A stretch of DNA of 64,000 nt from Tragulus kanchil (Eukaryota; Chordata; Mammalia; Artiodactyla; Tragulidae). Made by a program: the position numbers and the translations under genes. Of the stretch, positions 11,401 through 22,569 are shown one piece after another (position 1 is the first letter of the stretch; each line of letters starts with the position of its first letter). The notes under the pieces were generated by a model. That model was given only the letters and a program-made list of their open reading frames with translations, was not told where the DNA came from and searched no databases. The stretch lies in NCBI GenBank assembly GCA_022376925.1, contig JAIOJX010000025.1:185875801-185939800 (forward strand). Reading direction: 5' to 3'.

Positions 11401-14400
11401 TTGGAAATAAGATCCATGTGCCAGTTTGTCTTCCAAAGGTGTTCTTGCTCGCTTCGTCCAGCCAGCCGGCCACCACCCATCCTCCCAGCCTCTGTCTCTC
11501 CATGGTTGGCCTTGTCTGTTCCTCCTCCTTCCGTCCGTCCCTCCGTCTGACCATCCTTCCCTCTACCTTTCCTTCCCTCCTCGCCCCTCCTCCCGCCCGT
11601 CCGTCACCCACCCCGCCCACACCTGTGACCGTCCACTCTCACTGAGGTTTCTCTCGAGGAGCCCGGGTGGAGTGGCGGCACAGACTGGAACCCGTGACAG
11701 CCCAGAGCGGTCAGCGGCCGGACCCGGCAGCGCGGGAGCCGGGGAGAGGCCGCCTGCCGGCTGGGCGAGGGGACGCGGGGTCAGCTTCGCGCTGCAGAGT
11801 GGCGCGGGGCTCTGAAGCAGTGCCTCAGCGGGGCGCCTGCCTTTTCAGTTTGGTGGAGGAGCTGAAGGCCAGCAACCCGGACTTCCCGGCGGTCAGCAGC
11901 GGAATCTATGTGCAAGAGGTGGTTCCGAATTCACCTTCTCAGAGGTAGGCTCCCCCAGAGGAAGCGGGGAGGCGGGGCGGGTGGGCTCGGGGCCTGGGCT
12001 GAGCTGCTCCGACTGTCCGTGACCTTGAGCTTCCCGGGCGTGTGGTGCGGCTGGACGTGGCTGGCGGGAGCCCGGCCGGTCCTCTAAGCTGGGCTCAGGC
12101 TGGAGGGATCAAGGGCCCTTCCTTGGCCCAGAGCGTCCTTCCCTTCGTGTCTGGGGAGACAGAGTAGCGGAGGTCCCCCGCTCTGAGAGCCCCACGCCAG
12201 CCTGGCTCTCACCAGCACCGCGGGCCAGCGGGGGCCTCTCCTGGCCCGTTTCCTCACCCGCGACACGGGCGGGACGCTGCCTGCTCCTCCTCCCCCACGA
12301 GGCGCCGTCAGGATCGGTTGGGATACAGCCTTGCTTTCCCGGAAGCCGCTGAGCACGAGAGAGAGGCGGGGTGCTGCCGCACGGCGAGCTGAGGCCGGCC
12401 GTGTGTGGGCGGCAGAGACCCCGTGCCCTGGGCCAGCGCCTCCCCTCCAGGGCTCCCTCTGTGCAGCAGGTGGGCTGCATCCAGTCCCGCTTCTAACGGT
12501 AGCTTCATGACCAAGAAGCAGGGGTCTGGGGCTCCTGTGGGAGGCGAGGCGGAGTGTGGGGGCAGGTGGAGCCAGGCAGTGGGGTCCCCCAGCCTCTGCA
12601 GCCCCTCCAACTCCGCAAGACCCCTCTCCTCTGGGCTGGAGTCTTTCTGCTGTGAACACAGCACACGTGGTCAGCTTGCAGCCGGTAAATTGTCACAATA
12701 CAGGTGTGTGATGCCCAAGAATAGTCCCCCAACGCAAGCTCTTAATTCTGAGCTGCTGCACAGCGATGCTTCAGCGGGCGGCAGTCACAGAGAGAGGCCG
12801 CACGCAGGGCTCCCCAGACCGGGATCTCGGTGCTGACGGTGCCTGCTGCTGGCCGAGGCTGCGTGATGCGCTGGGCCTTCCGGGGCGCCGTCTCGGTCGA
12901 TCCTCACTGCGGCCCCGGGGGGCGGGCGGCGGCTCTCGCCCCGCTGCTGAGAGGAGACGACGAAGCTGCTCCTCCGGGGTCACACGGCCCGCACGTGTGG
13001 TTCTGGGTCCTGCCCCCAGCGCACCTGGCCTGGTGCCACCCTGCCTGCCCTCTGGGTGGAGGGAAAGGTCACAGGGAGTCAGGTGCCCAAGGGGAGCCGG
13101 CCCAGCTCGCTCGGCCTCTGACGGAAACGTCTTAGCGACGACTGCAGCCAGGCCAGAACCGACACCCGGGACCTCCCTGCAGTCTGAAGGCAGGCGCCCA
13201 CACAAGGCTGCAGGTGTGGAAACTGAGGCTCACGGGGCCGCGGGCCTGGCCCGGGAAGGGGGGCTGCGGCCAGAACGTGCCCTCGGCCCCCGGATGCACC
13301 GGGTCGACCGACAGCGCGCGCCGATGCAGGACGGGGCTTCCGGCTGGCTGAGGGCCGGCGGCCAGAGCCCTGTTCCTGCCTGTTGGGAGGCCGTGTCCTG
13401 ATGTGCCGCTGTGGACCCCGTGGCCCGGGCCTCTCGGGCGGCGCCCTGACCCCGCGCCTCTCGTGCCGGCAGGGGGGGCATCCAGGACGGCGACATCATC
13501 GTCAAGGTCAACGGGCGCCCCCTGGCCGACTCGAGCGAGCTGCAGGAGGCCGTGCTGACCGAGTCCCCGCTCCTGCTGGAGGTCCGCCGGGGCAACGACG
13601 ACCTCCTCTTCAGCATCGCGCCCGAGGTGGTCCTGTGACGGGTGCCGCCGCCCACCGCCGCGACGGGCCGCCCACCAGCTCCCTCCGAGCCTGGCCTCCG
13701 CGGGGCCGGACGGGACCAGCTGCGTCCTCTGCAGAGCCAGCGGCCCGGCCGCAGCCCCACCAGAGCCACGGGCTGGGCCGGGCCAGGGCCCCGGCCACCT
13801 TCGGACGTGGCGACACCCAAGAATAGTCCCCCAACGCAAGCTCTTAATTCTGAGCTGCTGCACAGCGATGCTTCAGCGGGCGGCAGTCACAGAGAGAGGC
13901 CGCACGCAGGGCTCCCCAGACCGGGATCTCGGTGCTGACGGTGCCTGCTGCTGGCCGAGGCTGCGTGATGCGCTGGGCCTTCCGGGGCGCCGTCTCGGTC
14001 GATCCTCACTGCGGCCCCGGGGGGCGGGCGGCGGCTCTCGCCCCGCTGCTGAGAGGAGACGACGAAGCTGCTCCTCCGGGGTCACACGGCCCGCACGTGT
14101 GGTTCTGGGTCCTGCCCCCAGCGCACCTGGCCTGGTGCCACCCTGCCTGCCCTCTGGGTGGAGGGAAAGGTCACAGGGAGTCAGGTGCCCAAGGGGAGCC
14201 GGCCCAGCTCGCTCGGCCTCTGACGGAAACGTCTTAGCGACGACTGCAGCCAGGCCAGAACCGACACCCGGGACCTCCCTGCAGTCTGAAGGCAGGCGCC
14301 CACACAAGGCTGCAGGTGTGGAAACTGAGGCTCACGGGGCCGCGGGCCTGGCCCGGGAAGGGAGGCTGCGGCCAGAACGTGCCCTCGGCCCCCGGATGCA

Positions 14401-14740
14401 CCGGGTCGACCGACAGCGCGCGCCGATGCAGGACGGGGCTTCCGGCTGGCTGAGGGCCGGCGGCCAGAGCCCTGTTCCTGCCTGTTGGGAGGCCGTGTCC
14501 TGATGTGCCGCTGTGGACCCCGTGGCCCGGGCCTCTCGGGCGGCGCCCTGACCCCGCGCCTCTCGTGCCGGCAGGGGGGGCATCCAGGACGGCGACATCA
14601 TCGTCAAGGTCAACGGGCGCCCCCTGGCCGACTCGAGCGAGCTGCAGGAGGCCGTGCTGACCGAGTCCCCGCTCCTGCTGGAGGTCCGCCGGGGCAACGA
14701 CGACCTCCTCTTCAGCATCGCGCCCGAGGTGGTCCTGTGA
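2273..14740 (+). CDS. HTRA3: HTRA3, partial gene (protease and PDZ part), seven coding exons
   Basis: Secreted serine protease of the HtrA family; family members cleave extracellular matrix proteins and dampen TGF-beta signalling. Visible coding exons are 2273-2495, 5869-6063, 6817-6849, 7697-7811, 10289-10337, 11849-11944 and 13473-13638 (or its duplicate 14575-14740). All junctions are GT-AG and phases join perfectly, giving 877 nt and 291 residues before the stop. The protease triad is His (codon 2358-2360), Asp (2466-2468) and Ser in GNSGG (6826-6828); the PDZ domain follows from exon 10289 onward. Wording such as [20 protein letters not shown] and [16 protein letters not shown] identifies HTRA3 rather than HTRA1 or HTRA4. 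The human protein is 453 residues, so the N-terminal third (signal peptide, IGFBP and Kazal modules) lies left of the window. The span includes a duplicated last exon. Confidence 0.96.
2496..5868 (+). other. HTRA3 intron 3
   Basis: Contains the direct duplication 3662-4661 / 4662-5663 and a weak Bov-tA-like piece near 4570-4660 (and its copy near 5570-5660). No exon recognised. Confidence 0.7.
3662..5663. repeat. Direct duplication 2: 3662-4661 / 4662-5663
   Basis: Abutting copies of 1000 and 1002 bp, nearly identical; the visible difference is a small indel near 4068/5068. CCTGTG is shared at all three junction positions. Intronic. Confidence 0.93.
5869..6063 (+). CDS. HTRA3: HTRA3 exon 4: protease core
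   Basis: 195 nt, 65 codons, phase 0 at both ends; acceptor AG at 5867-5868, donor GT at 6064. It encodes [10 protein letters not shown] to QTDAIIN, including the conserved [13 protein letters not shown] segment and the [10 protein letters not shown] strand that shapes the active site. The residue before YIQTDA is Gly (DMGYIQ), where the HTRA1 and HTRA3 proteins I know have Asp (DMDYIQ). That could be a lineage change, a polymorphism or a base error. Confidence 0.97.
6340..6443. repeat. CACCCAGCAC minisatellite
   Basis: About 100 bases made of variants of CACCCAGCAC with interspersed GGCCACC units, in HTRA3 intron 4. A candidate length polymorphism. Confidence 0.85.
6817..6849 (+). CDS. HTRA3: HTRA3 exon 5: 33-nt microexon with catalytic Ser
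   Basis: Acceptor CAG ends at 6816 and donor GTGAGT starts at 6850. Eleven codons, [11 protein letters not shown], in phase 0. The serine of GNSGG (codon 6826-6828) is the nucleophile. A tiny exon at this place is characteristic of the vertebrate HTRA1/3/4 gene structure. Confidence 0.97.
7697..7811 (+). CDS. HTRA3: HTRA3 exon 6: end of protease domain
   Basis: 115 nt: 38 codons plus one base; acceptor AG at 7695-7696, donor GT at 7812-7813. It starts [12 protein letters not shown], continues through [10 protein letters not shown] (conserved C-terminal protease segment) and ends EFQDKPGK, with the leftover G joining AC of the next exon to make Asp. In human HTRA3 a short isoform without PDZ branches after this exon. 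I could not identify its alternative last exon in the following intron. Confidence 0.96.
7985..8256 (+). mobile_element. CHR-type tRNA-derived SINE
   Basis: Starts GGGCTTCCCTGGTGGTCCAG, continues with GGTTCAATCCCTGGCCTGGG (tRNA B-box region) and ends in an A-rich tail with AAATAAATAAATAAT. Typical of cetartiodactyl CHR SINEs. Confidence 0.85.
8656..8673. repeat. (TA)n microsatellite
   Basis: Nine TA units in a row. Confidence 0.9.
8872..9073 (-). mobile_element. Bov-tA SINE inside the L1
   Basis: Reads TCTTTGTGACTCCGTGAACC, then CCACCAGGCTCCTCTGTC, and ends GAGCCGCCAGGGAAGCCCC: a full antisense Bov-tA. Confidence 0.9.
10289..10337 (+). CDS. HTRA3: HTRA3 exon 7: linker and start of PDZ domain
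   Basis: 49 nt (2 + 15 codons + 2); acceptor AG at 10287-10288, donor GTGAGT at 10338. It encodes (D)[15 protein letters not shown](T). The FIGIRM strand opens the PDZ domain. Exon size and phases match the HTRA1-type gene plan. Confidence 0.95.
10338..11848 (+). other. HTRA3 intron 7
   Basis: GC-rich, no exon recognised. Includes a pyrimidine-rich low-complexity tract at 11516-11625. Confidence 0.7.
11516..11625. repeat. Pyrimidine-rich CCTT/CCGT low-complexity tract
   Basis: Repeated TTCC, CCGT and CCCT motifs on the plus strand, ending in a C-rich stretch. Confidence 0.75.
11849..11944 (+). CDS. HTRA3: HTRA3 exon 8: PDZ domain
   Basis: 96 nt (1 + 31 codons + 2); acceptor TTTTCAG ends at 11848, donor GTAGGC at 11945. 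It encodes [12 protein letters not shown] through [14 protein letters not shown]; the final AG joins G of the next exon as Arg. The YVQEV-PNSP stretch is the typical PDZ core strand and turn of HtrA proteases. Confidence 0.96.
13473..13638 (+). CDS. HTRA3: HTRA3 last coding exon, copy 1 of 2
   Basis: 166 nt: one base completing Arg, 54 codons and TGA at 13636-13638; acceptor AG at 13471-13472. It encodes [17 protein letters not shown] to FSIAPEVVL, the end of the PDZ domain. The same exon recurs without coding change at 14575-14740. Downstream of this copy the next 170 bases show many single-base losses against the second copy, so this copy sits at the poorer end of a duplicated segment. Confidence 0.9.
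14575..14740 (+). CDS. HTRA3: HTRA3 last coding exon, copy 2 (linked to the 3'UTR)
   Basis: Identical coding sequence to 13473-13638, shifted by 1102 bases, with acceptor AG at 14573-14574 and TGA at 14738-14740. This copy runs directly into the full 3'UTR and poly(A) signal, so it is the better choice for the gene model. A spliced transcript using either copy would encode the same protein. Confidence 0.93.
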
Positions 14741-15565
14741 CGGGTGCCGCCGCCCACCGCCGCGGACGGGGCCGCCCACCAGCTCCCTCCGAGCCTGGCC
14801 TCCCGCGGGGCCGGGACGGGGACCAGCTGCGTCCTCTGCAGAGCCAGCGGCCCGGCCCGCAGCCCCCACCAGAGCCACGGGCTGGGCCGGGCCAGGGCCC
14901 CGCCTCGCCACCTTGCGGGAACGTGGGCTTCACACCACAGGCCCCCGGGGGCAGCCCGACGGGCCCCCATCAGACACTCCTGAGGGCCACGCCTCATTCC
15001 CGGACCCAGAAACCGCTCGTATTTCCCGACAAGCCCCCTCCTGCCTCCCGCCCTCCTGCCTCGGCCCCTGTCCGCAGGACGCCTCTCTGTAAACGCCCGC
15101 TGCTTCTCCCCGGCCCTCGCTGTGCGGGCCTCAGCCCGGCCTCCTCCTCTCCCCAAGGCGCCTCCCGCCCCCACACCGAGAGCACAGCGCCACCGCCGTG
15201 AACGACCAGGGCTGTCTGCCCGGAGCTGGCCTGTCCCCGGGCGGCCCCGCCGAGCCCCGCCCTCCCAGGTGGGAGAGAAGCGGAAAGGAAGCCCAGGGGT
15301 CTGACCTCCCGGGGGGCCCCGTGGCCGAAGGCGGAGGAAGCTGGGCCTGCGGGGTGCGGGAGGCGAGGACTGAGCCGCTGGCCTCCCGCGCTGCTCTGGG
15401 CGGAGCGGGGACGCGCGGCCTCGCCCGGAGCGGTGCAGGTGCTGCCCTCGCAGCGGGAGCCTGTTCCCCGCGGCCGCCTGAGCTTCGCTGTGCAGTCCGG
15501 TCCCCAAGTTGCTTGTACTGTATGTTTTTCTACTGTATGGAAATTAAAGTTTACATGCACTTGGT
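14741..15565 (+). other. HTRA3: HTRA3 3'UTR
   Basis: GC-rich non-coding sequence from the stop codon to a short AT-rich stretch ending in an ATTAAA poly(A) signal. The end point about 15-20 bases after the signal is inferred. No other gene signal is seen in it. Confidence 0.75.
15543..15548 (+). promoter_or_regulatory. HTRA3: HTRA3 poly(A) signal ATTAAA
   Basis: ATTAAA inside an AT-rich island, about 800 bases after the HTRA3 stop codon. It is the first plausible signal after the stop and is followed by GT-rich sequence. Confidence 0.75.
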
Positions 15566-18048
15566 CCTGTGCCAGCCAGGAGGTCCGGGGCTACCTGCTC
15601 GCCACCACGCAACTCCTGACCCAGAGCTGAGCAGTCAGTAGGCACGGAAGCCAGGGGCAGCCAGGCACTGCCGCGGCCCCGCCCCCAGCCCCGGCTCCCC
15701 ACTTATTCCAGCCCCTCAGGGTCCCGGCAGAACACCTCCCCTCCCCATGCAGTGGCCAGTCCCCCCAGGCAGGAGGGTCCTGAGACTACTGGCCTCCTGG
15801 CTGTGGCCTCCTGGCCATCAGGTGGGGCCCTGGGAGAGGCGCCTGGCTGGTGGCAGCGAGCCCGCCGAGCGCAGCGTGTGCCTGGCCAGGCCGCGGGACG
15901 AAGCGTCAGCCTCCCCGCGGACCCCCGCCCCGGCAACAGGGACTGAGGCAGAAGGGGGCGCCGGTGGGGACGAAGCCAGCTGCCCAGGAACACCGCAGTG
16001 GCTGCTGGAGGGGCACCCAGGGCTGCGAGCTTGCCCAGAGCCAGCTCCCAGGGTCACGTGAGGGTGAGGGGTGCCCATCAGGGGCGAGAGGGGGCCAGCC
16101 CTGTTTTGGACCACTGGCCTGCAAAGATCCAGCCTCCCTGTCCAGATCCCTCAGAGCGGCAGGGCCTGCCTCCCCGGCCTCTGTGACCACGGCCACCTTC
16201 TCCCTTGGGGCTGGGGGTGGAGTGGACCACAGACTCCAAGCCCTCCCAGCTCTGAAATCCCGAGACTGGGCAGGTCCAGGCTTCAATGCCCACCCCGCCC
16301 CATGGGCCTCGTTTTAGGAGACGGCCTCAGATGGCCATGGCTGCGGCCGGAATCCTGGATACCGGGAGGGGCTTGCGGGAGGTGGGCACAGGTGGCAGGT
16401 GCTGAGTGGCCGGGCCGGCTGGAGAGGTCTCGGCACCACACCCAGAAAAGAGCCAGAGGCCGTCTGCCCACGCTGCGGTCTGCTGTGCCAGCCCGGGTCT
16501 GCAGCCCGGGGCTTAGACTACCACACGAACTGAGCACCCTGCCCACTCCCAGGCCAGGTCCAGGCCCTACTGGGGAAGGCGGGGCCCGGCGGAGGCCACT
16601 GCAGGGCGCCTCCCAGCCGCCCCCTGCGGTGGTCCCTGCGCTCCACTGGCCTGCCCACCCCCTTCCTTCCACCCTGAGCTGGGCTTGCCCCAGCGCCTTG
16701 CCCCGTGGCAGCCTGTGCACGGCCAGCGTCCTGCGGAGCCTGGTCCAGCCCACGGTGTGGGGCTGCCCACGTCCCAGCTGGCCCCCGGCCCGCTCTCCCA
16801 CCCGGAGTGAAGCAGCCCACCCCCCCGAGCGAGCCCTGTGCCGCCGCAGCCCCCGGCCTCTCCCCCGCCCGCTGGCCGCTCCCCACCGGTCCTGACGTCT
16901 CAGGTCTGTCCACCTCCTGAGGGCTCGGCTCGCTCCTCTCAGCTGCTCTCTGCCCTGCGCATCCCAGCAGCCCGAGAGCGAGGTCCTTGCTCTCCATCTT
17001 GGGCCCCCTGACCCCGGCCCAGCGGCCGTGTGGTCCTCCCTGAGGGTCGGGAGTCCGGGCCGCTGGAGCAGCAGTCCAAGGCACGGCTGCTGAGGGGCCT
17101 GGACTTGGGCAGAGGACCCGCTGGGGGCCGGCACCGGAGTGGGGCCTTGGACTCGCGCAGGGCCGGGCGTCTGAGAGGGCTCTGGGGCGCGAGGTCAAGG
17201 GGGCCAGTCCGGGTCCTGGTGAGAGCTGCTTCCGGCCTGGCAGAGGCTGCGGGCCCTGTCTGCGCGTGGGGAGGAAGCGGGGCAGAGGTGGGGATGGGAG
17301 GGGAAGCTTGGTGTGGGAGGGGCTGGAGACCCTTCCTAGCAGGATGCCGGTCAGCTCGTGAAGTCTGTGCCCTGTCTAGCCCTGCTCGCTCCCCCAAGGC
17401 CTAACTTCCACTCAGTGCTGCACTGAGGCTAGGGGTTCAGCGTACGAAACGGGGGTCCTGAGCACGGCGGCAGAGGTGGGGAAGGGTGAGGAGCCGACGG
17501 AGCCTGTGGTGGTGTGCTGGGAGGCCCGGACGGGGGCGAGCCTGGCCGAGGCCTCCTAAGAGCCGTGCAGACGGGAAGCTGGAGGTGGTCGTCCATAGAC
17601 CCCGCTCCCCCGCTTCCGGGGGCGGAGTCACGGTCCGCCCTGCCCAGGGGCGACCCCAGGCCCGCGGAGGCGGCACTGACAGAGAGCCCAGGGCCGTCCC
17701 GGCAGTCACAGGTGTCCTCAGAGGTGGGGGCGAAGGGACATCGGCAGCCCCTTCTGCCCGAGGTCTCGAGAGACAGACAGCAGGCTGCCCAACCCCTGCC
17801 CGGGAGGTCCAGTCGGGTCTTGTCCTTGCAGCGCCCAGGATGGGTCACCGGCTCCTTCTGGTCATTTTACGGCACCGTCTTCCCCTGAGGCCTGGAGCTG
17901 GGGTGACCAGACTCCCTGACACGGCCCGTGCAGGTGTCCATAGTGACCAACCCATCGGCGGGTCCCCTTCTCCAGAAACCCCTGTCCTTGGAGGGGAAGG
18001 AGGAAGGGGGCAGGAAGAGCGTGGCGGGGCCTCAGGGGGCAGGGCTGA
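15566..18048. other. Intergenic, downstream of HTRA3
   Basis: GC-rich sequence without splice-framed homology, RNA gene or recognised repeat. Confidence 0.6.
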
Positions 18049-20245
18049 GGCCCATCTGACCCCAGAGCCCTTTCGCGGCAGTTAAGAGCCTGCTAGAACG
18101 GCACACAGGGCTTCACTCAGGCGGCTGGAGTTCCGCCCCGAGACGGCCCAGGCCCCGTGCCTAGTCACCGGGAGGCTCCTGACGCACAGGCTGGCCCCAG
18201 AGTGTCCACAATGACACTGCACATCCGCTCGCTTCCTGCACCAGCCCTGGGGGACGTACCCGGCCCTCTGGGACCTCAGGCTGTGTGAGCTGGGGCGGGG
18301 GGACGCGGGGGTCTCGGCTCGGGCGTCAGCCGGGCCTGGACGGGGGTCTCCGCTCAGCCCCTCGCTGACGGACTTCTGTCGGAGCCCTTGACTCTGTGCT
18401 TCCGCCTTCAGGGAGGCCCACGGACGCCGCCTCTGGGGAGGGGGACCCCTTCCTGATGCTGGGGCGGCCCTCTCGCGCGCCCCTGGGCTGGCTCGGCTGC
18501 AGTGTGCTCCGTCCCCCACCAGCCACTCAGCCCTGACCGCCCCCGGCCGGGCAGACCTGGCCGCCCCACGGCTGCTGCAGCTGCCCGATGAAAACAACTC
18601 TCCTCAGAGCCCGCCGGCTGCCGCCAAGCCGTTGTGCAACTCCCAGGCTCCTGACGCAGGCTGGGCTCGCGGCCCACCCCGCTCTGTGTCCTGAGGGCTG
18701 GAAACAGGGTTATGGAAAGGTCAGAGGCACCCCCACGTCCGGCCTTGGGGTCCCTCCCCAAGCACCTGGAGTTCTAGACGGGTGGGACCAGAAGGGGCAT
18801 CATGGCTTCCCTCGTCCGAACAACCCATCGCGCAGAGGCCAAAACAGCCCAGGGAGGACATGGAGTCACCCGTGAGTCAGGCGCTGGCCTGCAGCGGACC
18901 GACGACCATCTGCCCGAGTGCATGGGGAGCCCGGGAGCCAGCGTCCGGGGCGGGAGGCCACTGCCCGTGCGCGGAGGACCAGCCAGGCACCGCCTCGTCC
19001 TTCCGGGGCCCCTCCCCACCCCCCGGGATTAGGGGGCCCAGGACACCGTGACGGGAGACGGGGGTCCCGGAGCGGGCCCGATGTGCGGGAGGCCGCGGGG
19101 GCCGGGCACCGACACCCCAGCCCCGGCGGTGCTCCGCCCGCCCACATGGCCCATCTGACCCCAGAGCCCTTTCGCGGCAGTTAAGAGCCTGCTAGAACGG
19201 CACACAGGGCTTCACTCAGGCGGCTGGAGTTCCGCCCCGAGACGGCCCAGGCCCCGTGCCTAGTCACCGGGAGGCTCCTGACGCACAGGCTGGCCCCAGA
19301 GTGTCCACAATGACACTGCACATCCGCTCGCTTCCTGCACCAGCCCTGGGGGACGTACCCGGCCCTCTGGGACCTCAGGCTGTGTGAGCTGGGGCGGGGG
19401 GACGCGGGAGTCTCGGCTCGGGCGTCAGCCGGGCCTGGACGGGGGTCTCCGCTCAGCCCCTCGCTGACGGACTTCTGTCGGAGCCCTTGACTCTGTGCTT
19501 CCGCCTTCAGGGAGGCCCACGGACGCCGCCTCTGGGGAGGGGGACCCCTTCCTGATGCTGGGGCGGCCCTCTCGCGCGCCCCTGGGCTGGCTCGGCCGCA
19601 GTGTGCTCCGTCCCCCACCAGCCACTCAGCCCTGACCGCCCCCGGCCGGGCAGACCTGGCCGCCCCACGGCTGCTGCAGCTGCCCGATGAAAACAACTCT
19701 CCTCAGAGCCCGCCGGCTGCCGCCAAGCCGTTGTGCAACTCCCAGGCTCCTGACGCAGGCTGGGCTCGCGGCCCACCCCGCTCTGTGTCCTGAGGGCTGG
19801 AAACAGGGTTATGGAAAGGTCAGAGGCACCCCCACGTCCGGCCTTGGGGTCCCTCCCCAAGCACCTGGAGTTCTAGACGGGTGGGACCAGAAGGGGCATC
19901 ATGGCTTCCCTCGTCCGAACAACCCATCGCGCAGAGGCCAAAACAGCCCAGGGAGGACATGGAGTCACCCGTGAGTCAGGCGCTGGCCTGCAGCGGACCG
20001 ACGACCATCTGCCCGAGTGCATGGGGAGCCCGGGAGCCAGCGTCCGGGGCGGGAGGCCACTGCCCGTGCGCGGAGGACCAGCCAGGCACCGCCTCGTCCT
20101 TCCGGGGCCCCTCCCCACCCCCCGGGATTAGGGGGCCCAGGACACCGTGACGGGAGACGGGGGTCCCGGAGCGGGCCCGATGTGCGGGAGGCCGCGGGGG
20201 CCGGGCACCGACACCCCAGCCCCGGCGGTGCTCCGCCCGCCCACA
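18049..20245. repeat. Direct duplication 4: 18049-19147 / 19148-20246
   Basis: Unit 1099 bp with only two substitutions noticed (near 18328 and 18510). GGCCCA shared at the junctions. Intergenic. Confidence 0.95.
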
Positions 20246-21870
20246 TGGCCCAGCTCTGTGTCCCCCACGCACTACTGCCCTCCCCCGCAGGCGTGGCCGC
20301 TCGGCTCCCGGCCGGCCGCCCCTGGCTGCCCCGCCCCGGGCCGCGTTTCTCGGGTCTTTCGGGGGCTGGCGCTGCTGCCACCGCCCTCCCTGTCCTCGCC
20401 GCTGTGGGAGCTGCCCTCTCTGCGGATGCTCTCCCAGGCTGCCCCGGGCCAGCTTCTCTACAATCGCCAGCTCCTCTGGGATGGGCCGGAAAAGGGTCCC
20501 CAAAGTGTCCACGCCACACTCCCGCCCTGGTACCTGTTAGGCCAGCTCTCGGCCGAAAGGGCCTTGCAGCTGTGCCCAGGCGCAGGATCCCGAGACGGGG
20601 CGGGCCCCGATGCTCTGGGGCGGGCGCACGCCCGCGGTCCTTGTAGGACGAGTCAGGCGAGCCAGACGACGGGCATGGGGCTGGGGGACACGAGCCTGCC
20701 CCACCCGGACTCCAGCAGGGACCCGAGCCCGCGCGCCGCAGAGTCCGTGGTCTGTTCAAGCCGCTTGTGGGGATTCCCGAGAGCAGGAGCCCCTGGCCGT
20801 CTCTGAAGCCTGCCCACCCTCTCGCTCTGGAAGCCTGGCCTCCCGCGTCCGCCCGTCCCGTCCTTCAGCTGTGTGCTGACCGCTCCCTCCCCAGGAAGGC
20901 CGTGTCCCCAGGGCCAGCTCAGTGCCCCCCGCAGAGCAGGTGCTCAGGGAGCACTCGCCAGGGCCCACGCGAGCCGCGTCGCTGCAAGCCAGACCCCCAG
21001 GTTCCACGTCAAGGAAGGGCAGACGCCCAGGGCGGGACGTGGGGAGGGGAGGGCATGGCGCCACTGTCCTCACTGGGCGGCCGCCTTCCCCAGGCGTCCT
21101 TGCGGTTGGAACAGGCCACGCGCTGTTCCTTTACCCGCTGGGAGTCCAAGCCTCACCAGGGACCAAGGCTCCAGGGACAGCCCCGGCCAGGGGAGCCCCC
21201 AGGGGAAACGGACTCCCCTCCTCCCACCAGCCAGCCCCAGCCCCCGCCCCGCCCCCTCCCTCACTTCAGAGAAGACCCCCCACCCCGGGCTGTGCCCGCC
21301 GCTCCCCGACGCCCAGCAGTCCTGGGCCTCTCTGCGTCTGGCGACCGGGCCTCTGCTCCTGCTGGGTGCATTTCAGGAGCCAGCCTTCCAGGTCGTTGGG
21401 TGCACGGATATCCCGCTTGGGTGGAAACACAAGCTTTCCAAGTGGCTGCTCGGCCCCGCCGTGTGGTGGAGGGTTCCCGCTGCTCCCCGCCCTCGGCGAC
21501 CCTTGATGTGGTCAGCCCTGAAAGCGGGGCAGCCTGCGGCCACGGCGCCGGAGCTCTGGGTCTCCGCGTATGAACCCGAGAGCCCAGGAGGCAGGGCCGC
21601 TCTGCCGAGTCCTGGGTCGTCTGGCTCTCTCCCCGGGGCAGCCCTCTCTCAGCCAGCCTGTTGCTCCCTGGGACGGCCTTCCTGCAGCCAGGGGTCCTTG
21701 ACGCTCCATGGAAACCAGCTCTTCTCCCCTTCGGGGATTGAAGGTGCCTTCGCTCTCCCTGTCGTTTGCCTTCCCACTCTCGGAACGGTGCTCTTGGATG
21801 AACGGCAGAGTTTGGTTTCACAGCCCAGTTTGCCCACCGTTTCCTTCCTAGCTGGTGCGGGTTCTGTGGA

Positions 21871-21965
21871 TTTGTTTATTTTTCAGCGTCCCCGGGTCTT
21901 TGTTGCTGCGGGGTTTTCCAGTTGTGGCGAGCGGGGGCTACTGCCCGGCCCAGCGCGTGGGCTTC
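21871..21965 (-). mobile_element. Partial CHR SINE, antisense
   Basis: TTTGTTTATTTTTCAGCG start, then TTGTGGCGAGCGGGGGCTAC, a characteristic antisense CHR stretch. Confidence 0.7.
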
Positions 21966-22045
21966 CCGTGGCCTGAGGAGCCAGTGTGAACCCCAGTGAG
22001 AACATGAGGATCAAGAAAAGCGTAGGTCGACACCACGAGTGAACC

Positions 22046-22246
22046 GGCTGCCCGGGTGGCTCACGTGGAAAAGAATCCATGGCCGGTGCGGGGGACACAA
22101 GAGACACGGGTTTGGTCCCTGGGCCGGGACGACCCCCTGGAGGGGGACACGGCCACCCGCGCCAGTGCTCTTGCTGGGGGGTCCCACGGAGCCTGATGGG
22201 CCGCAGCCATGGGGCAGCCAAGGGGCGGACGCAGCTTAGCGACTGA
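22046..22246 (+). mobile_element. Bov-tA SINE
   Basis: GGCTGCCCGGGTGGCTCACG head, CACGGGTTTGGTCCCTGGGC box and an end resembling CTTAGCGACTGAGC. Confidence 0.88.
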
Positions 22247-22569
22247 GCTCCCGCCACACTCCTGAACAGAACCGCCTCACAGCGTGGCTCTCCTCTCGGA
22301 GCTGTCGGCAGGAGCCCTCTTGGGAAGGGGTAAGCTGTGGATTCGCCCTCTTAGTAGCCATGGCGACTGCTCCAGTCTCTGCTCCCTCCTGGGTCGGCCT
22401 GCGGAAGCGGCACCTCTCCCGGAATGTGTTCTCGTCCGAGCTTGAGCGGGTGGGCGCGTCTGTGTGTCGGCCCCTCCCTGTTTCTCCGGTGGCCTCGGGG
22501 TCTCCCGCCTGACGGCCACGCGCGTGCTCCCTCTCCTCCTCCGCGCTCCGTCTTGGCGAGGACGGCGCG

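Larger units (their letters stand above)
12714..14927. repeat. Direct duplication 3: 12714-13811 / 13816-14927 (HTRA3 last exon)
   Basis: Offset 1102. Nearly identical over the first 950 bases including the exon (one difference seen near 13260/14362). The last 170 bases of copy 1 carry repeated single-base losses in G or C runs relative to copy 2. Confidence 0.95.

Noticed and set aside
12714..14927. Tandem gene duplication of HTRA3
   Set aside because: Only the last exon and flanks are copied; the other exons occur once, and errors cluster at the copy end.
20873..21976. 367-codon open frame
   Set aside because: Intergenic, no homology recognised, composition typical of GC-rich non-coding DNA.
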